This document shows positions 25,998-35,066 of a stretch of DNA of 62,822 nt, one piece after another. How positions within the stretch are numbered: the stretch's first letter is position 1; each line of letters begins with the position of its first letter. The translations under genes and the position numbers were made by a program. The notes under the pieces are model-generated. The model had not been told where the DNA came from, did not search any database, and worked only from the letters and a program-made list of their open reading frames with translations. The stretch covers positions 1 through 62,822 of the forward strand of contig JAGXSE010000041.1 of NCBI GenBank assembly GCA_018333865.1. Reading direction: 5' to 3'. The DNA comes from Syntrophomonadaceae bacterium. Its GTDB lineage: Bacteria > Bacillota > PH28-bin88.

Positions 25998-27563
25998 TTA
26001 GAACGGAGGCGGGAAGAAAAGGCCACCGAAGAGGAGATAGGCAATAACAAGCACCCACACAACATTGAAGAGTTGTGTCGTGACAAAGCCTAAGGCTGGC
26101 GCGCCGCCGCCGATCTTGATGAGTTCGGCAAAACGGGTATCCAGACCAATGCAGACAAAGGCCAGCGCAAACCAGTACTCGCGCAGGAAAGTCAACAAGG
26201 GAGCCGTTGCTGAAACAACCTTGGGATCAATCATGGTGGAGAAGATAAATGAAGCTACCACAAAACCAAGCACGAACTTGGGGAAACGATACCAGATTTC
26301 CATTGCGCTCGGTTTCTCGGCACCGGCAGACGCCTTGGCCTTATCCTTATAGGTCCATATTATTGCCAAGACAAATGCCACAACCCCGATCAGCGCGTTC
26401 TGGGTCAGCTTGAGGATTGAGGCATACTCCATCGCAGTGGGGCCAACCATCGCGCCGGCTACCACCACAGCGGCTGTCGTATCTATCGTGCCCGCCATCC
26501 AGGCTCCGGCGACTGCTTCAGACAGGCCAAGGGCTCTGGCGATCAACGGCTGCAAGATCATCATCGGCATAGCCATCAGGAGCACGAGGGATGTAACATA
26601 ACCCATTTTCTTCGGGTCGCCCTTGACAGCGCCGTGAGCGGCGATAGCGGCAGAAACACCGCAGATTGAAACCGCGCTTGCCATAACAGCAGAAAATTCA
26701 TCGTCCAGTTTAAAGTACTTTTTCAGGATCCAGTAAGCAGCATACCAGACTGTCACGATGACGATGATACCCTGGATCAGTCCCAAACCGCCGGCAGCAA
26801 TGATCCGGTCAAATAGAATGGAAGCACCAAAGATCACCAGACCGGTCTTGATAAAGAACTCGGTTTGGACTGCCTCTTTGAGCCAATCCGGGAGCCTGAC
26901 CAGGTTGCTGACCAAAAGGCCCAGGATCAGCGCCCACAGGACGAACCCAAACCCCCACTCACGCATGGTATGGTTCCCGCCGAGGAAATTTGCAAAAAAC
27001 GCCAGGAGGAACACCACCGGGAAACCCAACGCATAGAGGGCCACTTTCCCGCCCTTAAGGAAGATTCCCACAGCAGTAAGAATTAAGTAAATAACACCAA
27101 CGATCAGGACGCTTTGCATATTACCCCAACTCAAGACACGCGATATTTCACGCCTCGCCTGAGACCTGATGTCCGCACCAAGTTTTTGGGCGTCTGCCTT
27201 GAGTTTGCTGTCCTTAACATCCTTTGCTACCGAGTTGACTTTGCCGGCAGCCGAGACAACGGCGGCGCGGTCTTGCTTCTGAATAGCGGCTTGCAAGGCA
27301 TTAACTTCGGTTAGTAGCGCCTTTTCACCCTTTGCCTCTGCATCCTTGGCAAGCTTGTCGACCTTAGCCGACTGTTCGGCAAGGAAAGTATTCAGTTCTC
27401 CGGCCGTCAACCAACGAAAAGAGGGGACTGTCAAAGTTACACCGGCGATTACTGAAAACATAATCAAAAAACCAAGCCAGACCGCTAACCAGTCTTCTTT
27501 CTTCCATAAGCTTGACCAGCCCTCGCCTTTAGGGGCCGCCTGTTTCTGTGGAGCCTTTTCCAC
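25998..27563 (-). CDS. YeiH-type putative sulfate exporter (UPF0324) with an inserted coiled-coil domain
   Basis: 521 residues, clearly longer than the usual 330-350 of the family. Residues 1-20 are Lys/Gln-rich and cytosolic, 23-48 form one membrane helix, and 55-145 form an Ala/Lys-rich coiled coil (FLAEQSAKVDKLAKDAEAKG). Residues 150-520 form the conserved transporter core of about 10 helices, with motifs ILFDRIIAAGGLGLIQG, AVSICGVSAAIAAHGAVKGD, GAWMAGTIDTTAAVVVAG and a final region near LAFVCIGLDTRFAELIKIGG. Members are annotated as sulfate exporters from limited data; the substrate is not proved here. The GTG at 27563 has AAGGAGGTG. It is a single-gene unit with a structured leader. Confidence 0.85.
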   Translation of the reverse strand: MEKAPQKQAAPKGEGWSSLWKKEDWLAVWLGFLIMFSVIAGVTLTVPSFRWLTAGELNTFLAEQSAKVDKLAKDAEAKGEKALLTEVNALQAAIQKQDRAAVVSAAGKVNSVAKDVKDSKLKADAQKLGADIRSQARREISRVLSWGNMQSVLIVGVIYLILTAVGIFLKGGKVALYALGFPVVFLLAFFANFLGGNHTMREWGFGFVLWALILGLLVSNLVRLPDWLKEAVQTEFFIKTGLVIFGASILFDRIIAAGGLGLIQGIIVIVTVWYAAYWILKKYFKLDDEFSAVMASAVSICGVSAAIAAHGAVKGDPKKMGYVTSLVLLMAMPMMILQPLIARALGLSEAVAGAWMAGTIDTTAAVVVAGAMVGPTAMEYASILKLTQNALIGVVAFVLAIIWTYKDKAKASAGAEKPSAMEIWYRFPKFVLGFVVASFIFSTMIDPKVVSATAPLLTFLREYWFALAFVCIGLDTRFAELIKIGGGAPALGFVTTQLFNVVWVLVIAYLLFGGLFFPPPF

Positions 27564-28303
27564 AAAAATACACCTCCTTGATTAATTTATCAGTTCTGTT
27601 TACCATTAGATATCCTTTCCCTAACCTGCTTTTCCGGTTCACCCCTTTCATTTTTGAGTGCATACCTAAGGCTTATTGCGCTTTACATAAGCCTAGTTGC
27701 CGTTTGATCACCAATTTTTGCCGGAGCCATTGTGCCGGCTGTTATATCTACCCTGAAAAAGAGGTTGGCGGCTTTTTGCACTGGCTTCCTTTCGTTGCAT
27801 GGCTCCGCTATCTCGGTGCATATTTTAATTAGGCCAGAAACCATCGCTTGTGAACTTTTTAACAGTTAGTCGCAAAAATTTATTGAATATAGACTGGTGC
27901 TTTAGCTTAGGGGATTTTTATTACCGTCATTAAGTTTTATTATTACAGTATTTATTCGCACCAGTCTGCAAAATTCCTGCTAGGTAAAAAATTTTTTATG
28001 AAGATATGAAGAATCTTTATTAAAGCATATAGGTTTCTGCGATACTGCCTGTCAACAACCTGGCAGAAAAGCCTTATTCTCCTCCAAATATAATCTTACT
28101 AAAAGCTAAAGGCTCATGCTCTTTCCATGAGCGGAATAAAAAATATTTCACTAATGCGGGTTCTTTTTACCGGCAGGAATTTCTGCAGCAATCTAGAAAA
28201 ATATAAAAAAGCAAATTAATACGTTTCTCCAAATCCGGCGTTTCTAGTTCCTGATCTTCATTATTCATACCCATTGTTTCAAAAAAAGGAGATGACCTTA
28301 ACA
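27564..28303. other. 740-bp gene-free region between two divergent membrane-protein genes
   Basis: No credible gene. It contains several hairpins: AGGCTTAT/ATAAGCCT (27669-27694), GCCGG/CCGGC (27719-27740), CTGCC/GGCAG (about 28044-28066) and GCTCATG/CATGAGC (28112-28132). A 10-bp inverted repeat AGACTGGTGC (27891-27900) / GCACCAGTCT (27958-27967) lies about 57 bp apart. On the minus strand 27620-27830 looks like a structured leader of the exporter gene, but I cannot match it to a known riboswitch. The stretch 27840-28110 is AT-rich and probably carries the divergent promoters. Confidence 0.5.
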
Positions 28304-29494
28304 ATGAAAGTCGGCACCCTGGAACTTAAATTTCCCCTTACACCTACCAGAATTCTGCTGCTGGTCATTTTCGCTATCGGTTCAGCGGTTATTCTGTACC
28401 GGTTTGCTGTGGGGCTCGGGCCGTCAACCAACCTGAACGATGCCTGGCCCTGGGGCTGGTGGGTAAGCTTCGGCATTCTCACCGGTGTGGCTTTGTCGGG
28501 CGGAGCTTTTGTACTTGCCTGCCTGGTCCATATCTTTAATGTTAGAAAGTTTGAACCCTTTTTGCGCCCGGCTATCCTGGCTGGTTTTTTAGGATACAAC
28601 ACCGTTGGGTTAACATTATTGGTCGAACTTGGCTTCCCCTACCGGATCTGGCATCCCTGGTTCTACTGGCAGTATCATTCCATCATGTTTGAGGTGGCCT
28701 GGTGTGTTACATTGTATTTATGTGTGTTGACCGTCGAGTTTTCCCCTGTACTGCTGGAAAAAATCCGCCAGCACCGGCTGGCTCATACTGTCCACCGGGC
28801 AGCGGTACCACTGGTGATTGCCGGGACAATCATTTCCTCCCTCCACCAATCATCCCTGGGCACCCTGTTACTGGTAATGCCCACAAAACTGAGTCCGCTG
28901 TGGTATACACCCTGGCTGCCGTTACTGTTTTACATTTCGGCCATTTTTTCCGGCATTAGCTTCTCAATTTTAATCTTGTACGCTACCTATAAAGCATTCA
29001 GCCGCCAGGTACCCTTTCAACTGCTGGCCGATTTGGCCAAAGGCCTGCCCTGGTTAATGGGCATCTACCTGGCCATAAAACTGGCGGATTTGCATGCCAG
29101 GGGCATGCTGCCGGAGCTTTTGCATGCCAACCCCTACAGCCTATTGATGTGGGCGGAACTGCTGGTCGGGGTTGTTATTCCCGGAGTAATCCTGAGCTTT
29201 GCCAAGTTGAGAAATACACTCCCTGGTTTGTTTGCCGGGGTATGGCTGGTTGTAATCGGGCTTATTTTAAACAGGTTTAATGCCAGTCTGTTCGGCTTTA
29301 TTGAAACAGCCTTCCTCCCCTATTTCCCGCACTGGATGGAAGTGATGATGTCTGCCGCCATTGTAGCCGGCGTTATCCTGGCGTATATTGCTGCGGCCGA
29401 AAACCTGCCACTACTGGACGCGGAACACGGGGAATCAGTCCATGCAAAACCCCTGCCGCCGGCCCATGGCATTTCCCATGGTGTAAAAGGTTAA
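28304..29494 (+). CDS. NrfD/HybB-family integral membrane protein
   Basis: 396 residues with about 10 membrane helices. The family forms the quinone-interacting membrane subunit of complex iron-sulfur molybdoenzymes and of hydrogenase/Qrc/Dsr complexes. Seen: AWPWGWWVSFGILTGVALSGGAFV (family core region), PAILAGFLGYNTVGLTLLVE, YRIWHPWFYWQYHSIMFEV, and HQSSLGTLLLVMPTKLSPLW, all like HybB. The usual iron-sulfur and catalytic partners are not next to it. An upstream TTG at 28274 is possible, but AAAGGAG at 28286-28291 points to the ATG at 28304. A terminator follows directly, so it is monocistronic. Confidence 0.88.
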   Translation: MKVGTLELKFPLTPTRILLLVIFAIGSAVILYRFAVGLGPSTNLNDAWPWGWWVSFGILTGVALSGGAFVLACLVHIFNVRKFEPFLRPAILAGFLGYNTVGLTLLVELGFPYRIWHPWFYWQYHSIMFEVAWCVTLYLCVLTVEFSPVLLEKIRQHRLAHTVHRAAVPLVIAGTIISSLHQSSLGTLLLVMPTKLSPLWYTPWLPLLFYISAIFSGISFSILILYATYKAFSRQVPFQLLADLAKGLPWLMGIYLAIKLADLHARGMLPELLHANPYSLLMWAELLVGVVIPGVILSFAKLRNTLPGLFAGVWLVVIGLILNRFNASLFGFIETAFLPYFPHWMEVMMSAAIVAGVILAYIAAAENLPLLDAEHGESVHAKPLPPAHGISHGVKG

Positions 29495-29518
29495 GCTTAG
29501 ATTATATCATGCCTTTTA

Positions 29519-29541
29519 GGAGGGTCATGCCCTCCCTTTTT
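29519..29541 (+). terminator. Intrinsic terminator after the NrfD-like gene
   Basis: GGAGGG-TCATG-CCCTCC followed by CTTTTT, 24 nt downstream of the stop codon at 29494. Confidence 0.88.
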
Positions 29542-29651
29542 AATTTGGAGAGAGAAGTTTTTTTACGAAAAAAGGTTTTGGCGGGCTGACACCGAATGTT
29601 TAGATTTTTATTAGCACTCTACCTGTTTCAGCAATAGATCTAGAAGAGGCG

Positions 29652-31103
29652 ATGTGTCAAGTGCGCTATAAACAAATTTTTAATGCCCTTGGTTTCCTGT
29701 TGATCATCACAGGGGGTGCAATGGGCATTCCCCTTTTATGGGCTCTTTATTTTCGCGAACCCGCTGCAGCAGCCTTTGCTATTTCTTCCCTGGTGTCAAT
29801 TGCGGCAGGGGCTTTGATGTTTCATTTATTCCAGACAGGCGAAGAGATCAGGCCCCGGGAGGGTTTTGCGATTGTAACCTTAAGCTGGATGCTGGCATCC
29901 CTGTTCGGCAGCCTGCCATATGTCCTGACCGGAACTCTCCCAAACTTTATCGATGCTTACTTTGAAACCATGTCCGGCTTCACCACTACCGGAGCCAGTG
30001 TCCTGACAGATATCGAGGCTGTGCCCCTTTCGGTGCTGTCCTGGCGCAGCCTGACCCAGTGGCTGGGAGGAATGGGGATTGTGGCGCTGTTTGTGGCCCT
30101 CCTCTCCCAAACAGGTTCCAGTGCCATGCAAATGTTCAAGGCGGAAGTGCCCGGCCCGCTTTCAGAAAAGCTTAGGCCCCAGGCAAAAGAAACGGCTAAA
30201 GTTTTATGGCAAGCCTATCTGGTGCTATCCCTGGCCTGCTCCCTCCTCCTTTGGGCAGCCGGGATGAATTTTTACGAGGCCATGAACCACACCTTTACCA
30301 CCATGTCGACCGGCGGGTTTTCCACCAAAAATGCCAGCATCGCTTATTACAGTCCCTTAATCCAGTGGGTTATTATTGTTTTTATGACCTTAGCCGGAGT
30401 AAACTTTGGGCTTTACTACCTAAGCCTGAGAGGAAGGACGTTAAAAACCATCTGGCACAACCACGAGTTTCGCCTTTATCTCCTGGTTATCCTCTGTACC
30501 ACCCTGGTAGTACTTCTCAATATTCATGGAAAAGTTTTCCATACTTTCGAGGAAAGTCTCAGGGCTGCCGCTTTTCAGGTGGTATCCATTATCACTACCA
30601 CAGGTTTTGCCACTGCGGACTATAATCAGTGGCCGACATTCTCCCGCGCCCTACTGTTTGTCTTGATGTTTGTCGGCGGCTGTACCGGGTCTACTGCTGG
30701 CTCGGTGAAGATATTCCGCTATTTAATCCTCTTTAAACATGCTTTATTAGAACTTAAGCACCAGCTGCATCCCCGCTATATTTGCCGCCTGACAGTAGAC
30801 AGGTTGCCGATTAATAACGGTGTTCTGGTCAGCGTTCTTATATTCTTCTTTTTGTACATTTTCCTCTTTTGCGCTGGCTGGCTGGTCCTTTTGCTGACTG
30901 GCATGGATATGACCAGCGCTGCTTCAGCGGTTGCCTCCGCTTTGGGCAACGTTGGTCCCGGATTGGGGTCTGTGGGTCCGGTGGCGAACTACGCTCATTT
31001 ACTCCCCTTAGCAAAGGTAATTCTCACTTTATTGATGCTGGTCGGCAGACTGGAGATTTTTACAGTCATGGTATTGTTCCTGCCTGCGGCCTGGCGACGC
31101 TAG
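29652..31103 (+). CDS. trkH: Potassium-uptake membrane subunit, TrkH/KtrB family
   Basis: 483 residues, four M1-P-M2 repeats. Selectivity-filter regions are visible: TMSGFTTTGASVL (repeat 1), TFTTMSTGGFSTKN (repeat 2), SIITTTGFATADY (repeat 3) and ALGNVGPGLGSVGP (repeat 4). GGCTGSTAGSVKIFRY and QWLGGMGIVAL are typical of TrkH. It works with a TrkA/KtrA RCK subunit, which is not in this window. AGAAGAGG precedes the ATG. It stands alone and converges on the amidohydrolase gene at its right. Confidence 0.93.
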   Translation: MCQVRYKQIFNALGFLLIITGGAMGIPLLWALYFREPAAAAFAISSLVSIAAGALMFHLFQTGEEIRPREGFAIVTLSWMLASLFGSLPYVLTGTLPNFIDAYFETMSGFTTTGASVLTDIEAVPLSVLSWRSLTQWLGGMGIVALFVALLSQTGSSAMQMFKAEVPGPLSEKLRPQAKETAKVLWQAYLVLSLACSLLLWAAGMNFYEAMNHTFTTMSTGGFSTKNASIAYYSPLIQWVIIVFMTLAGVNFGLYYLSLRGRTLKTIWHNHEFRLYLLVILCTTLVVLLNIHGKVFHTFEESLRAAAFQVVSIITTTGFATADYNQWPTFSRALLFVLMFVGGCTGSTAGSVKIFRYLILFKHALLELKHQLHPRYICRLTVDRLPINNGVLVSVLIFFFLYIFLFCAGWLVLLLTGMDMTSAASAVASALGNVGPGLGSVGPVANYAHLLPLAKVILTLLMLVGRLEIFTVMVLFLPAAWRR

Positions 31104-31164
31104 ATTCAACGGTGTTCTGGTGATATTGCTGCCAGGTTGCCGGTTAAGCGTCATCCTTACTTTT

Positions 31165-32001
31165 CTAAAAGTCCCTTCGCACCAAATCGCTGTAGAGTTC
31201 CGGCCGCCTGGCCTTTAAGAAAAAAGTATCCCGCATGGTTTTCCCCTGCTGCCGGCGAATAGTATTGATCAGATTGGGATCCAGCTCCGCCACCAGGAGT
31301 CCCTCCGAGCCAGCAAAGTCTTCCGCAACTACATTTCCTCTGGGGTCCAAAATCAGGGTTCCGCCGCAAAAACCTTGCCCTTCACCGTTCTCCCCCACCA
31401 GGTTGCAGGCGGCGACGAAAACAGAGTTGTCATAAGCCCTGGCAGCCAGGTACTTCAGCCAGCTTCCCCGGCGGTCGGAAACAATGGCCGGGGAGGCATG
31501 GGGCGCAAAAATAATTTCACTGCCCCGCATCGATAAAATTGCGCTCACCTCCGGAAAGTGCAGGTCCCAACAGATCGCAACGCCAAAATTGAACCTGGGC
31601 GTATTAAATACCGGCAGTTCATTACCGGCGGAGAAATATGGCATCTCGCTCTTTCCCAAATGGGTCTTGCGATATTTAGTCAGGGTCCCATCGGGAAAAG
31701 CTGCCACCTGTGTAATATAGATCCGGTCCCCGGCCGATTTTTCCGCCATGCCCGCAATAATGATCAAGCCATTCTCCCGGGCTAACTGGCTTAATACTGT
31801 TGTGCTGGATCCAGGCACCGGCTCCGCCAGCTCTTGCGCCCGGGGCCGGCTATAGCCCTGGATGCACATTTCCGGAAAGCAGACAATATCTGCCCTTTGC
31901 AGCCGGGCTTCAGCCGCAAATCTGCGGATTTTAGCTAAATTGCAGGCTATATCGCCAAGCCGGGCCTCCATTTGCACCAGGCCCACCCGGATGTGTTCCA
32001 T
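31165..32001 (-). CDS. Carbon-nitrogen hydrolase (nitrilase superfamily amidase)
   Basis: 278 residues. Catalytic triad motifs are present: Glu in CFPEMCIQGYSRP, Lys in YRKTHLGKSEMPYF, Cys in VAICWDLHFPEVSA. The second glutamate region follows. The family cleaves amides, N-carbamoyl amino acids or nitriles; the substrate cannot be read from sequence. It is read leftwards after the dctPQM genes, but a terminator (32041-32062) stands between. The start is uncertain: the ATG at 32001 is chosen by family alignment; a GTG at 32013 is also possible and neither has an ideal ribosome binding site. Confidence 0.88.
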   Translation of the reverse strand: MEHIRVGLVQMEARLGDIACNLAKIRRFAAEARLQRADIVCFPEMCIQGYSRPRAQELAEPVPGSSTTVLSQLARENGLIIIAGMAEKSAGDRIYITQVAAFPDGTLTKYRKTHLGKSEMPYFSAGNELPVFNTPRFNFGVAICWDLHFPEVSAILSMRGSEIIFAPHASPAIVSDRRGSWLKYLAARAYDNSVFVAACNLVGENGEGQGFCGGTLILDPRGNVVAEDFAGSEGLLVAELDPNLINTIRRQQGKTMRDTFFLKARRPELYSDLVRRDF

Positions 32002-32040
32002 GGCTAAAGACACATCCCTTCTGTTGTATAAATACAGGCA

Positions 32041-32062
32041 AAAAGGGCCGCCAGGCCCTTAT
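32041..32062 (-). terminator. Terminator after the TRAP operon
   Basis: On the minus strand AAGGGCC-TGGC-GGCCCTT is followed by TTTGCC. It starts 8 nt after the dctM stop. It reduces but may not abolish reading into the amidohydrolase gene. Confidence 0.75.
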
Positions 32063-32067
32063 TTGCT

Positions 32068-33327
32068 TTAAAAGATAACATCCACAAACAGTGGCAAATA
32101 GGTGATTAGCAACAGAACTGAAATCAGGCTTAGTACCATTGGAATCACTGCCCGGCTGATCCGCTCAATCGGCAGCTGGGTAATAGTGCTGGCAACATAA
32201 AGGTTAATCGCAACCGGCGGAGTGATCATCCCGATGGCCAAGCCCAGAACCATGATGATCCCAAAATGGATCAGGCTGACCTCCAGATGGATTATCAGCG
32301 GCAAAAAAACCGGCGTCAGAATAATTAAGGCAGACGCTGTCTCCATAAATACCCCGGCCACAAGAATAATAACATTGATCAGGAGCAAGATCACATACTT
32401 ATTCTCAGACAGGCTTAAAACCGCATTAGCAATAATGGAAGGGATCTGCCAGTTAGCCAGCACCCAGCTTAAAACGCTGGAGGTTGCAATGATAAACATG
32501 ACCACAGACATGGTAACAGCAGACCTGGTAATGATATTAAATACATCCCGCCAGCCCAGGTCCTTGTAAATAAATACGGCCACAAACAGCGCCCAGTTCA
32601 CAGCAATTACCGCTGCTTCGGTGGGGGTAAAAAAGCCGGAAAAAATCCCGCCCAGGATAATGACCGGTGTCATCAGCCCCCAGAAAGCACCCTTCAGGGT
32701 TTGCCATACATTGGCGAAAGAAAAAGCTGCTCCCCGGGGGTAATTATTTCTGGCTGCCTCCCGCAGAGCAATGGCAATCAGCACACCACCCATCAAGATG
32801 CCTGGGATGAAACCATTTAGAAACAGACGGCTGACAGACTCGTTGGCAATTACCGCATAAAGCACCATTGGCACTGACGGGGGAATCACCACTCCCGTAC
32901 AGCCGCCGGCAGCAATCAAAGCTGCGGAAAATTCCGGCTGGTAGTTTTTTTTCTTCAGTTCAGGTACCAAAGGTGTGCCCACAGCCGCCGTGGTAGCTGC
33001 ACCAGAACCGGAAATAGCGGCAAAAAACATGGAAGCCAGCACGGATACTACCCAAAGCCCACCCCGGAGGAAACCGAAAATAGACTCCGCAAACTCCACC
33101 AGTTTTTCTGACACCCTGCCTTTAGCCAGCAAATCCCCTGCCAGAATAAAAAAAGGCACCGCCACCAGAGGGAAGGAGTCTGTGCCGGCAAACATTCTTT
33201 GCGGAAGCACAATCAGATTTACCCCCGCAGTCATAAGAACAGTTATTGAGGTTAATCCGATTGCCAAAGCAATCGGCAACCCAAGCATAAACAAAATAAT
33301 TAAGGTGCCGAACAAGAGGCCGGCCAT
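32068..33327 (-). CDS. dctM: TRAP transporter large permease, DctM
   Basis: 419 residues, about 12-13 membrane helices, the usual family size. Uses the sodium/proton gradient to import substrate delivered by the DctP binding protein. Seen: TSITVLMTAGVNLIVLPQRM, FAAISGSGAATTAAVGTPLVPELK, AAGGCTGVVIPPSVPMVLY, LGLAIGMITPPVAINLYVAS. Its ATG overlaps the dctQ stop codon by one base (TGATG). Confidence 0.95.
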   Translation of the reverse strand: MAGLLFGTLIILFMLGLPIALAIGLTSITVLMTAGVNLIVLPQRMFAGTDSFPLVAVPFFILAGDLLAKGRVSEKLVEFAESIFGFLRGGLWVVSVLASMFFAAISGSGAATTAAVGTPLVPELKKKNYQPEFSAALIAAGGCTGVVIPPSVPMVLYAVIANESVSRLFLNGFIPGILMGGVLIAIALREAARNNYPRGAAFSFANVWQTLKGAFWGLMTPVIILGGIFSGFFTPTEAAVIAVNWALFVAVFIYKDLGWRDVFNIITRSAVTMSVVMFIIATSSVLSWVLANWQIPSIIANAVLSLSENKYVILLLINVIILVAGVFMETASALIILTPVFLPLIIHLEVSLIHFGIIMVLGLAIGMITPPVAINLYVASTITQLPIERISRAVIPMVLSLISVLLLITYLPLFVDVIF

Positions 33328-33815
33328 CAGCTTCGCACCTCCCTGCCCGGAAACAGTTCTTCTGCCATCATTGATAAGGCATGAATAAACATGGCAGTAA
33401 ACCCCAGCGGAAGGCTAATATAGACATGACTCATAGAAATACCCAGAGCGGGAGAAACCTGAAAGACCTGCAGACTGATCATCTTTACAGAATAATAGAT
33501 GGCCACAGCCAAGAAAGCAACTGTTAATAGGTTGACAATCCACCTTGTGATAGTCTTTGCAAGGCCCCGCAGAAGGTCTGCGGCAAAGGTAACCGCAATA
33601 TGGCTTTTCCGTTTATATGCCATGCTGGCCCCTAAAAAAGTACTCCAAACCAAAAGGTACCTGGATAGTTCTTCTGTCCAGGAAAACGCCGAGAAAAAAA
33701 TACGGCTGACGATTTGCAGGGAAATTACTATTATTAAAGCTATAATCAGCAGGAACACCAGTCTGGTTATCAGCCAGTCCACCGCGTTGCTAACTTTTTG
33801 CAATAATACAATCAT
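33327..33815 (-). CDS. dctQ: TRAP transporter small permease, DctQ
   Basis: 162 residues, four membrane helices. Family motifs are FSWTEELSRYLLVWSTFLGA with the conserved E-E and the following AYKRKSHIAV. The ATG at 33815 with AAAGGAAG is preferred over the upstream in-frame start at 33845. It is translated in tandem with dctM. A strong stem-loop separates it from dctP. Confidence 0.92.
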   Translation of the reverse strand: MIVLLQKVSNAVDWLITRLVFLLIIALIIVISLQIVSRIFFSAFSWTEELSRYLLVWSTFLGASMAYKRKSHIAVTFAADLLRGLAKTITRWIVNLLTVAFLAVAIYYSVKMISLQVFQVSPALGISMSHVYISLPLGFTAMFIHALSMMAEELFPGREVRS

Positions 33816-33846
33816 TTCCGGATACTTCCTTTCTCCCCAAGTCAAT

Positions 33847-33876
33847 CAGGGCAGCGGCGCTAAAGCCGCTGCCCTG
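33847..33876 (-). promoter_or_regulatory. Stem-loop between dctP and dctQ
   Basis: Perfect 12-bp GC-rich inverted repeat (CAGGGCAGCGGC with its complement, 6-nt loop) without a T-run. Such intercistronic hairpins in binding-protein operons protect or partly terminate the message so that the binding protein is made in excess of the permease. Confidence 0.75.
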
Positions 33877-33895
33877 AACTTGCCACTTGCCCAAA

Positions 33896-34939
33896 TTATT
33901 TTTTGCCCAGTTGAGCCTCAATTTCGGTAATGAGGTTGCCAAACCGGTCGCTATATTTCAGGTAAACAGGCTTCGCCGCTTCTCTGAAAGGCGCTAGGTC
34001 GGGATAGCTGATCTGCATACCCTTAGCCTCAATTTCTTTCAATTGCCTCGCCTCATTTTCGGCAATCCAGTTCCGCTGATGGGCAGCTGCTTCCTTGGCA
34101 GCGTCAACCAGTATCTTCTGGGTTTCAGGAGTGAAGTTCTTGTTAAATACATCCAGGCTCATCACAAACAGCGCAGGAGCATAGGTATGCCTGGTCATGG
34201 AGAAATACTTCTGGGTTTCAAAAAGTTTAAAGGCATATGCTACATTGACCGGATTCTCCTGCCCGTCAATGGTCCCCTGCTGCAGCGCCGTCAGGGCTTC
34301 CGCCCAGGCCATTGGGACAGCGTTAGCACCTAAGGTATTAAAAAGATCAATATACACTGGGTTTTGCATAACGCGAATTTTCAAGCCTTTCACATCAGCC
34401 GGGGCAAGCACAGGCCGTTTGGAATTGGTGAGGTTCCTAAACCCACGTTCTGCATAGGCTAAACCTTTAAGTTTCACTGTTTCCAGTTCTTTTAAAATGT
34501 TCTGGCCGATCGGCCCGTCTAAAACAGCGTAAGCGTCTTCCCGCTTGGAAAACAAGAAAGGCATTTCAAATACGGCAATCTTGGGCAGAAAATTTGCTAC
34601 GGGACCGTTGGTTATAATGCCCATATCAACAGTGCCCATCTGCATTCCTTCCAAAAGGGTGCGCTCGTCTCCCAACACCGCATTCGGGAATATTTCCACC
34701 TTTACATTTCCCGCAGTTTTAGCTTCAACAATTTCCTTGAACTTCATTGCCGCAACATGATAGGGATCCTGCTCATTAACCACATGAGCCAACCTAATTA
34801 CCCGGGCCTCTTGCTTTGCGGGCCCCTTAGGCTCAGCCGGCTTGGTATCCTGCCCCGTTTTTGTTCCGCCGCAGCCGGCTGCAAACGTAAGCGCCAGAAC
34901 TAAAAGTACTGCCAGTAACACCCAACCCTTTTTCAACAT
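33896..34939 (-). CDS. dctP: TRAP transporter substrate-binding lipoprotein, DctP family
   Basis: 347 residues. Lipoprotein signal with lipobox LTFAAGC; mature domain has the DctP motifs RIRLAHVVNEQDPYHVAAMK-like start, VKVEIFPNAVLGDERTLLEGMQ, LKIRVMQNPVYIDLFNTLGA and GQENPVNVAYAFKLFETQKY. The conserved arginine that clamps a substrate carboxylate lies in LKIRVMQ. The substrate is probably an organic acid but cannot be named. GGAGGGGAAG precedes the ATG at 34939. First gene of dctP-dctQ-dctM. Confidence 0.93.
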   Translation of the reverse strand: MLKKGWVLLAVLLVLALTFAAGCGGTKTGQDTKPAEPKGPAKQEARVIRLAHVVNEQDPYHVAAMKFKEIVEAKTAGNVKVEIFPNAVLGDERTLLEGMQMGTVDMGIITNGPVANFLPKIAVFEMPFLFSKREDAYAVLDGPIGQNILKELETVKLKGLAYAERGFRNLTNSKRPVLAPADVKGLKIRVMQNPVYIDLFNTLGANAVPMAWAEALTALQQGTIDGQENPVNVAYAFKLFETQKYFSMTRHTYAPALFVMSLDVFNKNFTPETQKILVDAAKEAAAHQRNWIAENEARQLKEIEAKGMQISYPDLAPFREAAKPVYLKYSDRFGNLITEIEAQLGKK

Positions 34940-35066
34940 TTCTTCCCCCTCCAAAACTATTATATCTAGAAAACATGATAAAAAGTGCTTTTCGACACGA
35001 TTTCCTGAATCCCTCCCCCTCTTCGCTCCAAACTGTATAAATTAAAGCATGGGGGTCTAGATGGGT

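Noticed and set aside
27548-27832. 94-codon plus-strand open frame in the long intergenic region
   Set aside because: Overlaps the exporter start and its ribosome binding site on the other strand; no ribosome binding site of its own and Cys/Phe-rich random composition.
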